Shown here: positions 27,939-36,357 of the stretch, one piece after another
Numbering within the stretch: position 1 is the stretch's first letter
Layout of the letters: each line of letters opens with the position of its first letter
Program-made: the position numbers and the translations under genes
Assembly: GCF_001942335.1 (NCBI RefSeq)
Contig: NZ_MKKH01000027.1
Coordinates: 1-42,301 of the forward strand
Source: Cellulosimicrobium sp. CUA-896
GTDB lineage: Bacteria; Actinomycetota; Actinomycetes; Actinomycetales; Cellulomonadaceae
Length of the DNA: 42,301 bases
Direction of reading: 5' to 3'
Notes under the pieces: generated by a model
The model's database searches: none
What the model saw: the letters and a program-made list of their open reading frames with translations, nothing else
What the model was told of the DNA's origin: nothing

Positions 27939-28685
27939 GTGAACGCCGCCGAGCCGTCCTCCGCGAAGCCGACCCGAACGTCGTCGGCGGGCCCCCGCGT
28001 CGAGTCGCGGCTGGCGCTCGTGCGCCGCGCGCGGCGCATCGACCGCGAGCTCGCGGTGACCCACCCGGACGCGCACTGCGAGCTGGACTTCACGACGCCG
28101 CTCGAGCTGCTGATCGCCACGGTCCTGTCCGCGCAGACGACGGACAAGCGGGTCAACCTCACCACCCCGGTGCTCTTCGCGCGCTACCCGGACGCCGCGG
28201 CGTACGCGGGCGCGGACCGGGCCGAGCTCGAGGAGCTGCTGCGCCCGACGGGGTTCTTCCGGGCGAAGGCGCAGTCGGTCATCGGGATCGGGCAGGCGCT
28301 CGTCGAGCGGTTCGACGGCGAGGTCCCGGGCCGTCTGGAGGACCTGGTGACGCTCCCGGGGGTGGGGCGCAAGACGGCGAACGTGGTGCTCGGCAACGCG
28401 TTCGGCGTCCCCGGCCTCACGGTGGACACCCACTTCGGCCGTCTGGTGCGCCGGCTCGGGTGGACCGACGAGGAGGACCCGGTCAAGGTCGAGCAGGTCG
28501 TCGGGGACCTCATCCCGAGGTCGGAGTGGACGATGCTCTCCCACCGGCTGATCTTCCACGGGCGGCGCGTGTGCTTCGCGCGTCGGCCCGCGTGCGGCGC
28601 GTGCAGCGTCGCCCGCTGGTGCCCGTCCGCCGGGATCGGGGAGACGGACCCGGTGAAGGCCGCGTCGATGGTGAAGACGGGCTGA
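27939..28685 (+). CDS. nth: Endonuclease III
   Basis: This 248-aa bifunctional DNA glycosylase/AP lyase removes oxidised pyrimidines in base-excision repair. Helix-hairpin-helix motif [14 protein letters not shown] contains the catalytic Lys; [14 protein letters not shown] contains the catalytic Asp. A C-terminal 4Fe-4S cluster site is shown by [17 protein letters not shown] (Cys spacing 6-2-5). The N-terminus is extended by about 20 Ser/Thr/Pro-rich residues relative to E. coli. It stands divergent to crp, as in mycobacteria, and ends in a hairpin shared with the next gene. Confidence 0.96.
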   Translation: MNAAEPSSAKPTRTSSAGPRVESRLALVRRARRIDRELAVTHPDAHCELDFTTPLELLIATVLSAQTTDKRVNLTTPVLFARYPDAAAYAGADRAELEELLRPTGFFRAKAQSVIGIGQALVERFDGEVPGRLEDLVTLPGVGRKTANVVLGNAFGVPGLTVDTHFGRLVRRLGWTDEEDPVKVEQVVGDLIPRSEWTMLSHRLIFHGRRVCFARRPACGACSVARWCPSAGIGETDPVKAASMVKTG

Positions 28686-28696
28686 GGCGCTCAGCC
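28680..28696. terminator. Small hairpin spanning both stop codons of convergent genes
   Basis: GGCTGAG pairs with CTCAGCC over a three-base loop. The two TGA stops, one on each strand, are inside the two arms. Confidence 0.45.
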
Positions 28697-29629
28697 TCGC
28701 GGGACGCGCGCGAGCCAGTCGAGCAGGAGGTCCGTGACGTCGCCGGGCGCCTCCTCGGGGAGGAAGTGGCCGGCGTCGGGCAGGACCTCGAACCGGAAGT
28801 CGCGCGCGAGGGCCGCCCCGTCGGCGTCGGCGAGGTCGCGCCGCAGCAGGCCGTCCCGCCCCCCGTGCACCTGCAGGGCCGGCACGGTGATCGGCCGGCG
28901 CAGGGCGTTGAGGAAGCGGCGCCCGTCGGGCCGGGGGGTCGAGCGCACGGCCCAGCGCAGGGACTCCATCGCGGTGTGGGCGGCGAACGGGATGCGCATG
29001 ACGGTCCGGTACGTCGCGACGACGTCGTCGTCGAACGCGCGCGCCGACCCGTCCGCGAGCACCCGGTCCACGAGGTCGCCCGAGACGAGCGCGCGCTCGG
29101 GGAGCGTCGGGACCTGGAAGAAGGCGAGGTGCCGGCGCGCGGCGGGCGTCAGGAGCCGGCGGGCCGAGGCGTGCATGCGGGCCGGGTGCGGCGCGGCCAG
29201 CGCGGCCACGCCCGCGGTCACCGCGGGCTGCAGGGCGGCCATCGCCCAGGCGAGGGTGCCCCCGGTGCCGTGCCCGACGACGACGGCGCGCCCCGCCCCG
29301 AGGGAGCGGACGACCCCGGCGACGTCGCGGGTCCGGGTCGGGGCGTCGTAGCCGATCGGCGGCTTGTCGGACGCGCCGACGCCCCGCACGTCCATGGCCG
29401 CGACCCGGTAGCCCGCGGCGGCGAGCGGCTCGATCTGGTGGCGCCAGGCCCACCAGAACTGCGGGAAGGAGTGCAGCAGCACGACGAGCGGCGGCCCGGG
29501 GTCGCGGACGCCGCGGTCCGACGGGCCGGCGACCGCGACGTGGAACCGGGCACCGTTCGCGGGGACGAGCTCGTGCTGCCAGGGCCCGTCGGGCAGGGCC
29601 GAGGTGAAGTCGGAGAGGTCGGACGTCAC
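28691..29629 (-). CDS. Alpha/beta-hydrolase fold protein lacking the usual nucleophile
   Basis: This 312-aa protein is of the epoxide-hydrolase/dehalogenase-like type: [20 protein letters not shown] (oxyanion region), [35 protein letters not shown], a cap domain, [14 protein letters not shown] and the C-terminal [12 protein letters not shown] with the catalytic-type His. The nucleophile elbow normally reads G-H-[SD]-x-G; here it is GHGTG, with Gly in the nucleophile position. It therefore may be non-catalytic or use different chemistry. GTG at 29629 overlaps the glnR stop, so translation is probably coupled to the nitrogen regulator. Confidence 0.85.
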   Translation of the reverse strand: MTSDLSDFTSALPDGPWQHELVPANGARFHVAVAGPSDRGVRDPGPPLVVLLHSFPQFWWAWRHQIEPLAAAGYRVAAMDVRGVGASDKPPIGYDAPTRTRDVAGVVRSLGAGRAVVVGHGTGGTLAWAMAALQPAVTAGVAALAAPHPARMHASARRLLTPAARRHLAFFQVPTLPERALVSGDLVDRVLADGSARAFDDDVVATYRTVMRIPFAAHTAMESLRWAVRSTPRPDGRRFLNALRRPITVPALQVHGGRDGLLRRDLADADGAALARDFRFEVLPDAGHFLPEEAPGDVTDLLLDWLARVPRG

Positions 29630-30431
29630 CGGGCCGAGCCGATCGGCGCGTCCGCGGGGCCGTCGCCCGTGGGGCCCGCACGGCCGGGCGCGCGCCCGCT
29701 GGGTCCCGCGCCGTGTCGTCGTCGCGCGGGGCGTCGGGGTCGGGGGCCTGGCGGCGGTCCTTGGGCGGGTCGAACCGGTAGCCGACGTTGCGCACGGTGC
29801 CGATGAGCTGCTCGTGCTCGGGCCCGAGCTTCGCCCGCAGGCGCCGCACGTGCACGTCGACGGTGCGGGTGCCGCCGTAGTAGTCGTAGCCCCACACCTC
29901 CTGCAGGAGCTGGGCGCGGGTGAAGACGCGCCCCGGGTGCTGCACCAGGTACTTGAGGAGCTCGAACTCCTTGTACGTCAGGTCGATGGGCCGCCCGCGG
30001 AGCCGAGCCGTGTACCCGCTCGCGTCGATGGCCAGCTCGCCCGCGGAGATCTCCTGCGGCCCGTCGTCCGCCGGCCCCTTCGCGGACCGCTCGACGACGA
30101 GCCGCAGCCGGGCCTCGACCTCGGCCGGCGTCGCGCTCTCGAGCAGCAGGTCGTCCGCGCCCCACTCGGCCGTCACCACGGTGAGGCCGCCCTCGGTGAG
30201 CACGAGCACGAGCGGGACGGCCAGCCCGGTCGCGTGCAGCAGCCGGCACGTGGTGCGCGCGGCGACGAGGTCGCGCCGCGCGTCGAGCAGGACCACGTCG
30301 GAGTCGGGGGCGTCGACGAGCGCCGACGGCTCCATCGGCAGCACCCGGATGCGGTGGGACAGCAGGCCCAGGGCAGGCAGGACCTCGACGGAACCTCCCG
30401 TGGCGGGGGTGAGGATCAGCAGGTCGGCCAT
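29626..30431 (-). CDS. glnR: GlnR-type orphan response regulator of nitrogen metabolism (C-terminal frame break)
   Basis: This OmpR-family protein matches actinobacterial Gln[61 protein letters not shown] in the atypical receiver (about 1-115), then the winged helix with [40 protein letters not shown] and [15 protein letters not shown] (about 135-230). GlnR activates or represses ammonium assimilation genes as an unphosphorylated dimer. The Pro/Arg-rich tail runs on with no stop in the received frame; restoring one base near 29660-29680 gives a stop at 29626-29628 that overlaps the hydrolase start (restored length about 268 aa). GGAAGGAGG precedes the ATG. Confidence 0.92.
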
Positions 30432-30561
30432 GCCGGGCACCTCCTTCCGCGGTCGCGGGCACGCGCGGTGCCGGCGTCTCGTCGCTCTCTGACGTCCGAC
30501 GTCCACCGGCCGGCTGGGACGTCCCGTCCGGCGGCGGCGCATCGTCGGTCCGTGGGGGGTC

Positions 30562-30567
30562 ACCGTA
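30562..30567 (-). promoter_or_regulatory. Candidate -10 box of glnR
   Basis: TACGGT on the minus strand lies 130 bases before the glnR ATG. The 259-base gap between glnR and the divergent membrane-protein gene shows no other clear element. Confidence 0.3.
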
Positions 30568-30690
30568 TCGCGCGGCAGCGGCGCTGGCCGCGACGTCTCA
30601 CGCCCGTGCGCCGCCTCGTCTGCGACACTCTGAGGCGTGCTGCGTGACTCGACGACCCGCCCGACCCCCCGAGCGGGGTGCTGACCGCTC

Positions 30691-31424
30691 GTGGACCTCT
30701 CGACCCGCGCCGTCGTCACGGCGTGCCTCGCCGCGGCCATGGCCGTCGCCGCGTTCTTCGGCCCGCTGCCCCTCACCCTCGCCGCGGGCGCGCTGGCCCT
30801 GGCGGTGGCGGTCGGCTGGCCGCGGCTGCTCGACATCCCCGTGCACGGCGGCACGCGGATCGTCATCGCGATCGCGGGCGTCGGTGCCGTCGCGGCGACC
30901 GCGGTGACGCAGGGCGAGCCCGCGCTGCGTCACCTGCCCGTCGTGCTGGCGCTGTCGATCGTCCTCGCGTTCGTCGCCGAGCTCCTGCGCCGCGACGGCG
31001 CCCGCGCCTGACCGAGTCGCTCCTCGGCACGGTGAGCGGGATCGTCGTCGCGACGTCGTGCGCGGGGTGGATCGCGACCGGCCGCACCGACGCGGGAGCG
31101 TCCCTGGTCGTCACGTGCGCGGTCGCGCTCGCGGTCGCGTCCGCGGTGTCGGCCCTCCCGCTGGGCGGCTGGCTCGACGCGGGCCTCACGCTCGCGCTCG
31201 CCGTGGCCGCCGGCGGGGCCGTCGGGTACGTCATGCCGGACCTCGACCTGCTGAGCGGCGTGTGGTCGGGGGTGGTCGCGGGGCTGCTCGTCGCGGCGCT
31301 GCACGCCCTCTTCGACCGGCTGCCCGAGCTGCGCGGGCGGCTCGGTGCTTTCTCGGCGACGGCGCTGCCCGTGGCCGTCGGCGGCACGCTGATCTTCGTC
31401 GTGGGGCGCGTGATCGTCGGCTGA
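30691..31424 (+). CDS. Multispan membrane protein, hypothetical (one frame break)
   Basis: Restored length is 244 aa, almost entirely hydrophobic, with about seven or eight predicted helices ([58 protein letters not shown] and others). No transporter or enzyme motif is recognised. A base lost near 31003 ends the first half prematurely at GARA; restoring it joins ELLRRDG to [18 protein letters not shown] at 30691 is chosen as the first start before the hydrophobic region. It is divergent from glnR, and its function is unknown. Confidence 0.65.
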
Positions 31425-31429
31425 CGGTC

Positions 31430-31813
31430 TCAGTACACGAGGGCCTGCGCGCCGTCGCGCAGCGCCTCCTCGACGAAGACGGCCGCGCCCGCGACCCGCA
31501 CGCCGGGGAGCACGTCGTCGCCCGTGATGCCGCGGCGCGCCGCGCACTGGGTGCACACGGTGAGCGTGCCGGCCGCGAGGACGGCCTCCAGCAGGTCGGG
31601 CAGGGGGGCCGCGTGCTCGAGCACGAGCTCCGCGGCGCGACCGGGCACGGCGAACCACGCGGCCTCGCCGGTGAGCCAGACGCTGACCTCGACGCCCGCC
31701 GCGACGGCCGCGGCGGCGACGGTGAAGGCCTGGTTGGCCGCCTCCGGCCGGTCGAGACCGGACGTGGCCTTGACGACGAGTGACCGGGCGGGGCGGGTCG
31801 CGGGTTCGCTCAC
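31430..31813 (-). CDS. DsrE-family protein
   Basis: This 127-aa soluble protein has RSLVVKATSGLDRPEAANQA (alpha/beta start), AAAAVAAGVEVSVWLTGEAA and a TVCTQCAARRGI loop holding two cysteines as CxxC. DsrE-like proteins often carry sulfur on a cysteine or bind small ligands; the CxxC makes a sulfur or redox role possible, but this is inference. The GTG start has a TACGCT box six bases upstream and no ribosome-binding site. It is convergent with the membrane protein, with five bases between the stops. Confidence 0.8.
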   Translation of the reverse strand: MSEPATRPARSLVVKATSGLDRPEAANQAFTVAAAAVAAGVEVSVWLTGEAAWFAVPGRAAELVLEHAAPLPDLLEAVLAAGTLTVCTQCAARRGITGDDVLPGVRVAGAAVFVEEALRDGAQALVY

Positions 31814-31819
31814 GGGCCG

Positions 31820-31825
31820 AGCGTA
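31820..31825 (-). promoter_or_regulatory. Leaderless -10 box TACGCT of the DsrE-family gene
   Basis: Six bases separate it from the GTG. The box and spacer are identical to those of the DUF4177 gene. Confidence 0.5.
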
Positions 31826-31865
31826 GCGCCGGGCGTGGGCGCGCCCGAGGGTCCGGGTCCGCCGG

Positions 31866-31871
31866 TAGGAT
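31866..31871 (+). promoter_or_regulatory. Leaderless -10 box TAGGAT of the 37-aa gene
   Basis: Seven bases separate it from the ATG at 31879. Confidence 0.5.
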
Positions 31872-31878
31872 CGGGCGC

Positions 31879-31992
31879 ATGAGCACGCACACCCTCGAGC
31901 TGATCTTCCTCGGCCTCCTGCTCGCGGCGACCGTCACGATCACGTGGTTCGCCGGCTACGTCGTCTACAAGCTCTACAAGGGCCAGCGCTGA
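31879..31992 (+). CDS. 37-aa single-helix membrane protein
   Basis: A short polar start is followed by one helix (LIFLGLLLAATVTITWFAGY) and the C-terminal YVVYKLYKGQR. The YxxYKLYKGQR ending recurs in tiny proteins of related actinobacteria as far as I can recall, which supports a real gene. The -10 box directly before the ATG supports expression. Function is unknown; such single-helix proteins often bind larger membrane complexes. Confidence 0.7.
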   Translation: MSTHTLELIFLGLLLAATVTITWFAGYVVYKLYKGQR

Positions 31993-32134
31993 CCCCCTGA
32001 CGTCCCGCCGACGACCCCGTGCGGGGACGCCGGGCGCGCGGCACCCGTGCCTCCCCGCCCGCGTCGCTCCGTCCGTGCGTCGTCCGCCGAACGCCCGAAG
32101 CCCGCACCGACCCGTCGCCCGGAGGTGGCCGTCC

Positions 32135-32733
32135 ATGCCGTTCGAGTTCCCGGAGGGCTCGCGCCCGAGGTGTACCCCCTCGCCTGGCTCGTGGGCCGCT
32201 GGCGCGGGGGAGGGCGTGATCACGTACCCGGGCATCGACGAGACGGCGTTCGTCCAGGACGTCGAGTTCGACCACGACCGGGCGGGCCCCGTACCTGCGC
32301 TACGCGTCGACGTGCGGGTGCTGGAGCCTCAGGTCCCGGCCACCGTTCCCGACGAGGCCAGTGGCCGGAGCGCGACCCGGACGTCCTGGACGCCGCCGCG
32401 CAGGACGCGACGGTGTGGTCGACGGAGACCGGTTACTGGCGTGTGTCGACCGACCGCCCCGAGGGCCTGGACGACGACCGCCACCCGCTCGAGGTGCTGC
32501 TCGCGGACCCCGCCGGTCGCGTCTCGGTCTACCTGGGCGCGGTGGGCAACGGCCGCGTCGACCTCGCGAGCGACCTCATCGCCCGCACCGGGACCGCGGC
32601 CGAGATCTCCGCGTCGAAGCGGCTGTTCGGCCTCGTCGAGGGACAGCTCCTGTGGGTGTGGGAATTGGCGGCCTTCGGCGAGCCGTTGCAGTCGTACGCG
32701 TCCGCCAAGCTCAGCCGCCGCCCGGCGGCCTGA
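32135..32733 (+). CDS. Nitrobindin/FABP-like beta-barrel protein (about seven lost bases)
   Basis: Restored length is about 201 aa. Family blocks: LAPEVYPLAWLVGRWRG, EGVITYPGID, FVQDVEFDHD, YLRYAST, a STETGYWRVS strand, PLEVLLADPAGRVSVYLGAV and AAEISASKRLFGLVEGQLLW. Nitrobindins are small heme-binding barrels of the fatty-acid-binding fold. The C-terminal segment reads LQSYASAKLSRR, where heme-binding members carry a His, so this copy may not bind heme. This is the most error-dense gene in the window: losses near 32158, 32206 (two), 32280-32300 (two), 32320 and 32355. GGAGG lies ten bases before the ATG. Confidence 0.75.
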
Positions 32734-32785
32734 CCGGCGCCGCGCCGGTGCGGTCCCGCACCGGGCACCGACGAAGGAGGACTCC

Positions 32786-33930
32786 GTGACGACCACCGGC
32801 CGGACCAGCCCGCTCCTCGCCCGCCCCGGCGCCGTCGAGGCGTCGGGACCCGACGCCGGCGTCGCCTGGCACTACGGCGACCCTGTCGGCGAGCAGCGTG
32901 CGCTCCAGGCGGGCGGCGCCGTCGTCGACCAGTCCCACCTCGCGTGGTCCGCGTCAGCGGCCCGGACCGCCTGAGCTGGCTGCACTCCATCACGTCGCAG
33001 GACCTCACGGGCCTGCCCCCGCGCACGTCGACCGAGCTCCTCGTCCTGTCGCCGCACGGCCATGTCGAGCACGCCGCCGCCGTCGTCGACGACGGCGAGG
33101 CGACGTGGCTCGTCACCGAGGGCTCGCACGCCGCCGACCTCGCCGCCTGGCTCGACCGCATGCGCTTCACGCTGCGCGTCGAGGTCGCGGACGTCGGCGA
33201 CGAGTACGCGGCGCTCGGCGAGGCCGTGGACGCCGAGGGCGAGGAGGGGGAGCCCGTGACGTGGCGCGACCCGTGGCCGCGCGTCGCCGCGGGTGGCACC
33301 CGGTACGGCCCGCCCGAGGAGGAGCACCCCGGGCGCGAGCGGGCGTGGCGCCTCGTGCTCGTGCCGCGTGCCGAGCTCGCCGACGCCGTCGCGGCGCGCG
33401 AGGCGGCGGGCTGGCGGCTCGTCGGCACCTGGGCCACCGAGGCCCTGCGCGTCGAGGCGTGGCGGCCGCGGCTCGCCACCGAGGTGGACCACCGGTCGAT
33501 CCCGCACGAGACCGACTGGCTGCGCACCGCCGTGCACCTGCACAAGGGGTGCTACCGGGGCCAGGAGACGATCGCGCGCGTGCACAACCTGGGCCGCCCG
33601 CCCCGCCGTCTGGTCATGCTGCATCTCGACGGGTCCGGGCACCTGCTGCCCGTCGCGGGCGCCGAGGTGACGCTCGACGGGCGCCCGGTCGGCGCGGTGA
33701 CCTCGGTCGGACGCCACCACGAGCTCGGGCCGGTCGCGCTCGCGGTGGTGAAGCGCAGCGTCCCGCCGGACGCGGTCCTCCTCGTCGACTGCGAGGGCGG
33801 CGCCGTCACGGCCGGGCAGGAGACGGTCGTCCCCGGCGAGGGCGTCTCCGCGGACCGCCCCGCCGCGCGCGGGCCTGTCGCCCGGGGGCTGACGCCGCGG
33901 GGCGAGGGCGCGCCGACGAGCATGCTGTGA
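32786..33930 (+). CDS. ygfZ: YgfZ/GcvT-like folate-binding protein (one frame break)
   Basis: Restored length is 381 aa. YgfZ proteins resemble the aminomethyltransferase GcvT and support iron-sulfur enzymes through folate. The diagnostic motif KGCYRGQETIARVHNLGRPP lies near residue 255, with the conserved Cys. Other blocks: RVSGPDRLSWLHSITSQDL, LLVLSPHGHVEHAAAVVDDG, RLVGTWATEALRVEAWRPRL and IPHETDWL. A base lost near 32944 moves everything after HLA to another frame. GAAGGAGG precedes the GTG. The stop overlaps the FUSC-like gene start. Confidence 0.9.
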
Positions 33931-35078
33931 CCGCGGGCCGCGGGCGGGCCGACGAGTCGAGCGGCGCGGGCGCCGTCGACCTCGCCCGCACCGCGTGGCG
34001 CCGCCTGCTGCTCCGCGCACGGGTGCGCCAGGGCTTCTCGCGGGTACGGGTCGCGTTCTGGCCGATCCTCCAGGCCGCCGCGGCCGCCGGCGTCGCGTTC
34101 GGCATCGCGCGGTACGGGCTCGGGCACACCGCCCCGTTCTTCGCACCGGTCTCGGCGTGGATCTGCCTCGGGTTCAGCCAGGACCGCCAGCTGCGCCGGG
34201 TCCTCGAGCTCGCCGTCGGCGTGGCGGTCGGGGTCGGCCTGGGCGACGTCGTCGTCCACGTCATCGGCTCGGGCTGGTGGCAGGTGGCCGTGGTCCTCGC
34301 CGTGTCCGCCCTCGCGGCGCGGTTCATCGACCGCGGCGCCATGCTCACCACGCAGGCGGGGGTGCAGGCGATCGTCATCGTCGGGCTCCCGGCGGCGCAG
34401 GCCGGCGGGCCTCTCGGCCGGTGGACGGACGCGCTCGTCGGCGGGGCGGTCGCGCTCGCGGTCGCCGCGCTGACCCCCGGGGACCCCCGACGCCGACCGC
34501 GGCACCTCGGCGCGGAGGCGACGACGGAGCTCGCGCAGGTGCTCGACGCGCTCGCGCGCGGGTTGCGTGCCCGCGACCGGGCCGACCTGAAGGCGGCGCT
34601 CGTCACGGGCCGTGCCTCGGAGGGGGCGCTCGACGAGTGGCGGGCCGCGGCGTCGTCGGCGCGCGAGCTCGCCCGGGTCACGGCCGCCGGGCGACGGCAC
34701 CGGGAGGAGCTCAGCGACCTCGAGCGGCAGGCCGTCCTCGTCGACCGCGCGATGCGCAGCGTGCGCGTCCTCGCCCGTCGCGCGCTGCCCGTCGCGGCCA
34801 CCTCGCACGAGCACGACCTGGCGTCCGTCGCCGACCTCGTGGCGGGCCTGGCCGCGGGCACGCGCGCGCTGGCGGAGGCCGTCGGGGCCGGGCGCGACCC
34901 GGCGGCGGCGCGCGAGGTGCTCCTCGAGGCGGCGCGCTGCGCGGACCCGCACGCGGTCGGGGCGGGGGACTGGCAGGTGCAGTCGCTCGTCGTGCTGGTC
35001 CGGTCGCCGCTCGTCGACGTGCTCGAGGCGGCGGGCACGACTCCCGTCGAGGCGCGCGCCGCGCTGCCCGAGCTCTGA
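33927..35078 (+). CDS. FUSC-family (aromatic acid exporter-like) membrane protein
   Basis: This 383-aa protein has an N-terminal block of about five or six helices (about 50-190: FWPILQAAAAAGVAFGIARY, HTAPFFAPVSAWICLGFSQD, QLRRVLELAVGVAVGVGLGD) of the FUSC/DUF939 type. A cytoplasmic alpha-helical half rich in Ala, Arg and Glu follows. Related proteins are proposed exporters of aromatic acids, but substrates in actinobacteria are unknown. GTG at 33927 overlaps the ygfZ stop. A two-step hairpin follows. Confidence 0.85.
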   Translation: MTAGRGRADESSGAGAVDLARTAWRRLLLRARVRQGFSRVRVAFWPILQAAAAAGVAFGIARYGLGHTAPFFAPVSAWICLGFSQDRQLRRVLELAVGVAVGVGLGDVVVHVIGSGWWQVAVVLAVSALAARFIDRGAMLTTQAGVQAIVIVGLPAAQAGGPLGRWTDALVGGAVALAVAALTPGDPRRRPRHLGAEATTELAQVLDALARGLRARDRADLKAALVTGRASEGALDEWRAAASSARELARVTAAGRRHREELSDLERQAVLVDRAMRSVRVLARRALPVAATSHEHDLASVADLVAGLAAGTRALAEAVGAGRDPAAAREVLLEAARCADPHAVGAGDWQVQSLVVLVRSPLVDVLEAAGTTPVEARAALPEL

Positions 35079-35105
35079 GCCGGCCCGCCGTCCGGGCGGT
35101 CGCAC

Positions 35106-35142
35106 CCGCGAGGGATCGGGGACTTCCCCCTGCCCCTCGCGG
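35106..35142 (+). terminator. Two-step terminator hairpin after the FUSC-like gene
   Basis: Outer stem CCGCGAGGG/CCCTCGCGG (9 bp) encloses an inner GGGG/CCCC stem. It sits 28 bases after the stop and 11 bases before the -10 box of the antitoxin gene, insulating that unit. Confidence 0.7.
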
Positions 35143-35153
35143 CTCCCGCCCGG

Positions 35154-35159
35154 TACGGT
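35154..35159 (+). promoter_or_regulatory. Leaderless -10 box TACGGT of the antitoxin gene
   Basis: Six bases separate it from the ATG at 35166. Confidence 0.5.
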
Positions 35160-35165
35160 GCGCAC

Positions 35166-35477
35166 ATGGAGGTCCCCGTCAGCGCGCTGCGCGCCGAGCT
35201 CAGGTCGTGGATCGAGCGGGCCAGGGCCGGTGAGGAGGTCGTCGTCACCGAACGCGGCGTGCCCGTGGCCCGGCTCTCCGGCATCGCGACGGCCGACCTC
35301 GTGACCGAGCTGACGCGCGACGGGCTGCTCACCCCGCCCACGAGCGAGCGCCCGCAGCACGCCGGCGCCGCCCCGCGCGACGAGGAGGTGGAGCGGGCGA
35401 CCACGGGCCAGCCCGTCCCGGCGGCGCGCTCGACCCGTTCCGGCGTCGCCGCGCTCGTGCGGCGCATCCGTCGCTGA
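35166..35477 (+). CDS. Phd/YefM-type antitoxin
   Basis: The N-terminal 40 residues match the Phd fold: VPVSALRAELRSWIERARAG, then EEVVVTERGVPVARLSGI, which binds DNA. The C-terminal 60 residues are polar and probably disordered until bound to the toxin. Length is 103 aa, somewhat above the family average. It precedes a PIN-domain toxin gene by nine bases. Antitoxins of this type normally repress their own promoter. Confidence 0.88.
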   Translation: MEVPVSALRAELRSWIERARAGEEVVVTERGVPVARLSGIATADLVTELTRDGLLTPPTSERPQHAGAAPRDEEVERATTGQPVPAARSTRSGVAALVRRIRR

Positions 35478-35486
35478 GGGGGTCGC

Positions 35487-35945
35487 GTGGCCCTCGTCTA
35501 CTTCGACGCCAGCGCACTGGTGAAGCTCTGCGTGCCCGAGGCCGGGACGCTGCTCGCGAGCCGGCTGTGGAACCGGGCCGACGTCGTCGCGACGAGCCGC
35601 CTGTCCGACACGGAGCTGCGCGCGGCGCTGGCGGCAGGTCTGCGCGCCGGGGTCCTCGACGCCGCCGAGCACGCGGAGGCGATCGCTGCGTGGGAGTCGC
35701 TGTGGCCCGCGCTCCACGTGGTCGAGGTGACGAGCCGCGTGGCGGCGCAGGCGTCCGTCCTCCTCGACGGCACCGGACCCGGCGGGACGACCGGGGCGCA
35801 CGGGCCGACCGCGGCGCTGCGCAGCAACGACGCGGTGCACGTGGCGAGCGCGCTCGCCGTCGCGCACGACGACACGCTCGTCGCGGCGTGGGACCCCGTC
35901 GTGGCCGCCGGTGCCCGCGGGCAGGGTCTGCGCGTCGTCCCGTGA
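35487..35945 (+). CDS. PIN-domain toxin (VapC-like)
   Basis: This 152-aa putative Mg-dependent RNase carries the PIN acidic residues: YFDASALVKL (Asp near residue 7), SDTELRAALA (Glu), SNDAVHVASALAV (Asp) and AAWDPVVAAG (Asp). The start is GTG with GAGGGGG upstream. It is coded directly behind the antitoxin. The target RNA cannot be read from the sequence. All catalytic positions are present, so it should be active. Confidence 0.9.
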   Translation: MALVYFDASALVKLCVPEAGTLLASRLWNRADVVATSRLSDTELRAALAAGLRAGVLDAAEHAEAIAAWESLWPALHVVEVTSRVAAQASVLLDGTGPGGTTGAHGPTAALRSNDAVHVASALAVAHDDTLVAAWDPVVAAGARGQGLRVVP

Positions 35946-36002
35946 CCGCGCGGCACCGGCCGGGCGCGGGCGGGACTGGTGCGGGAGCGGGCCGGCAGAC
36001 CG

Positions 36003-36008
36003 TAGGCT
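36003..36008 (+). promoter_or_regulatory. Leaderless -10 box TAGGCT of the DUF2516 gene
   Basis: Six bases separate it from the GTG at 36015. Confidence 0.5.
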
Positions 36009-36014
36009 CGTCGC

Positions 36015-36357
36015 GTGTACGGAATCGTCGGGTCCCTCCAGTGGATCATCTACCTGCTGCTCACCCTCGTGGTGTTCGGCGTCCAGCTGTTCGCCTGGTC
36101 GACGCGGCGCGGCGCCCCGCGAGCGCGTTCACCGCGGAGGGCAAGCTCTCGAAGCGATCTGGCTCGCGATCCTCGGTGCGGCGGCGGTCCTCGGGTTCCT
36201 GTCGCTGCCGCTCGGCGGCCCGAGCCTCGGCTTCCTCGGGCTGATCGCCGTCGTGGCGGCGATCGTCTACCTCGTCGACGTGCGACCGCGCCTGCAGCCG
36301 TACGGCAACGGTCGGCGCGGCGGCGGCACGGGCAGCGGTCGGCCGGGCGGCTGGTGA
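36015..36357 (+). CDS. DUF2516 membrane protein (two frame breaks)
   Basis: Restored length is 114 aa with three helices: IVGSLQWIIYLLLTLVVFGV, IWLAILGAAAVLGFLSLPLG and GFLGLIAVVAAIVYLVDVRP. Between helices 1 and 2 the family pattern FALVDAARRP ... AFTAEGKLSKPIW is recovered only if a C is restored near 36092 and another near 36154; these two are clear C, not G, losses. A Gly/Arg-rich tail follows. Function is unknown. The stop overlaps the asparaginase start (GTGA). Confidence 0.83.

Noticed and set aside
27690..30866. Very long minus-strand reading frame of over 1000 codons covering glnR and beyond
   Set aside because: It is the glnR frame running on after a lost base; the extension overlaps the hydrolase, nth and crp genes and is Arg/Pro noise typical of shadow frames in GC-rich DNA.
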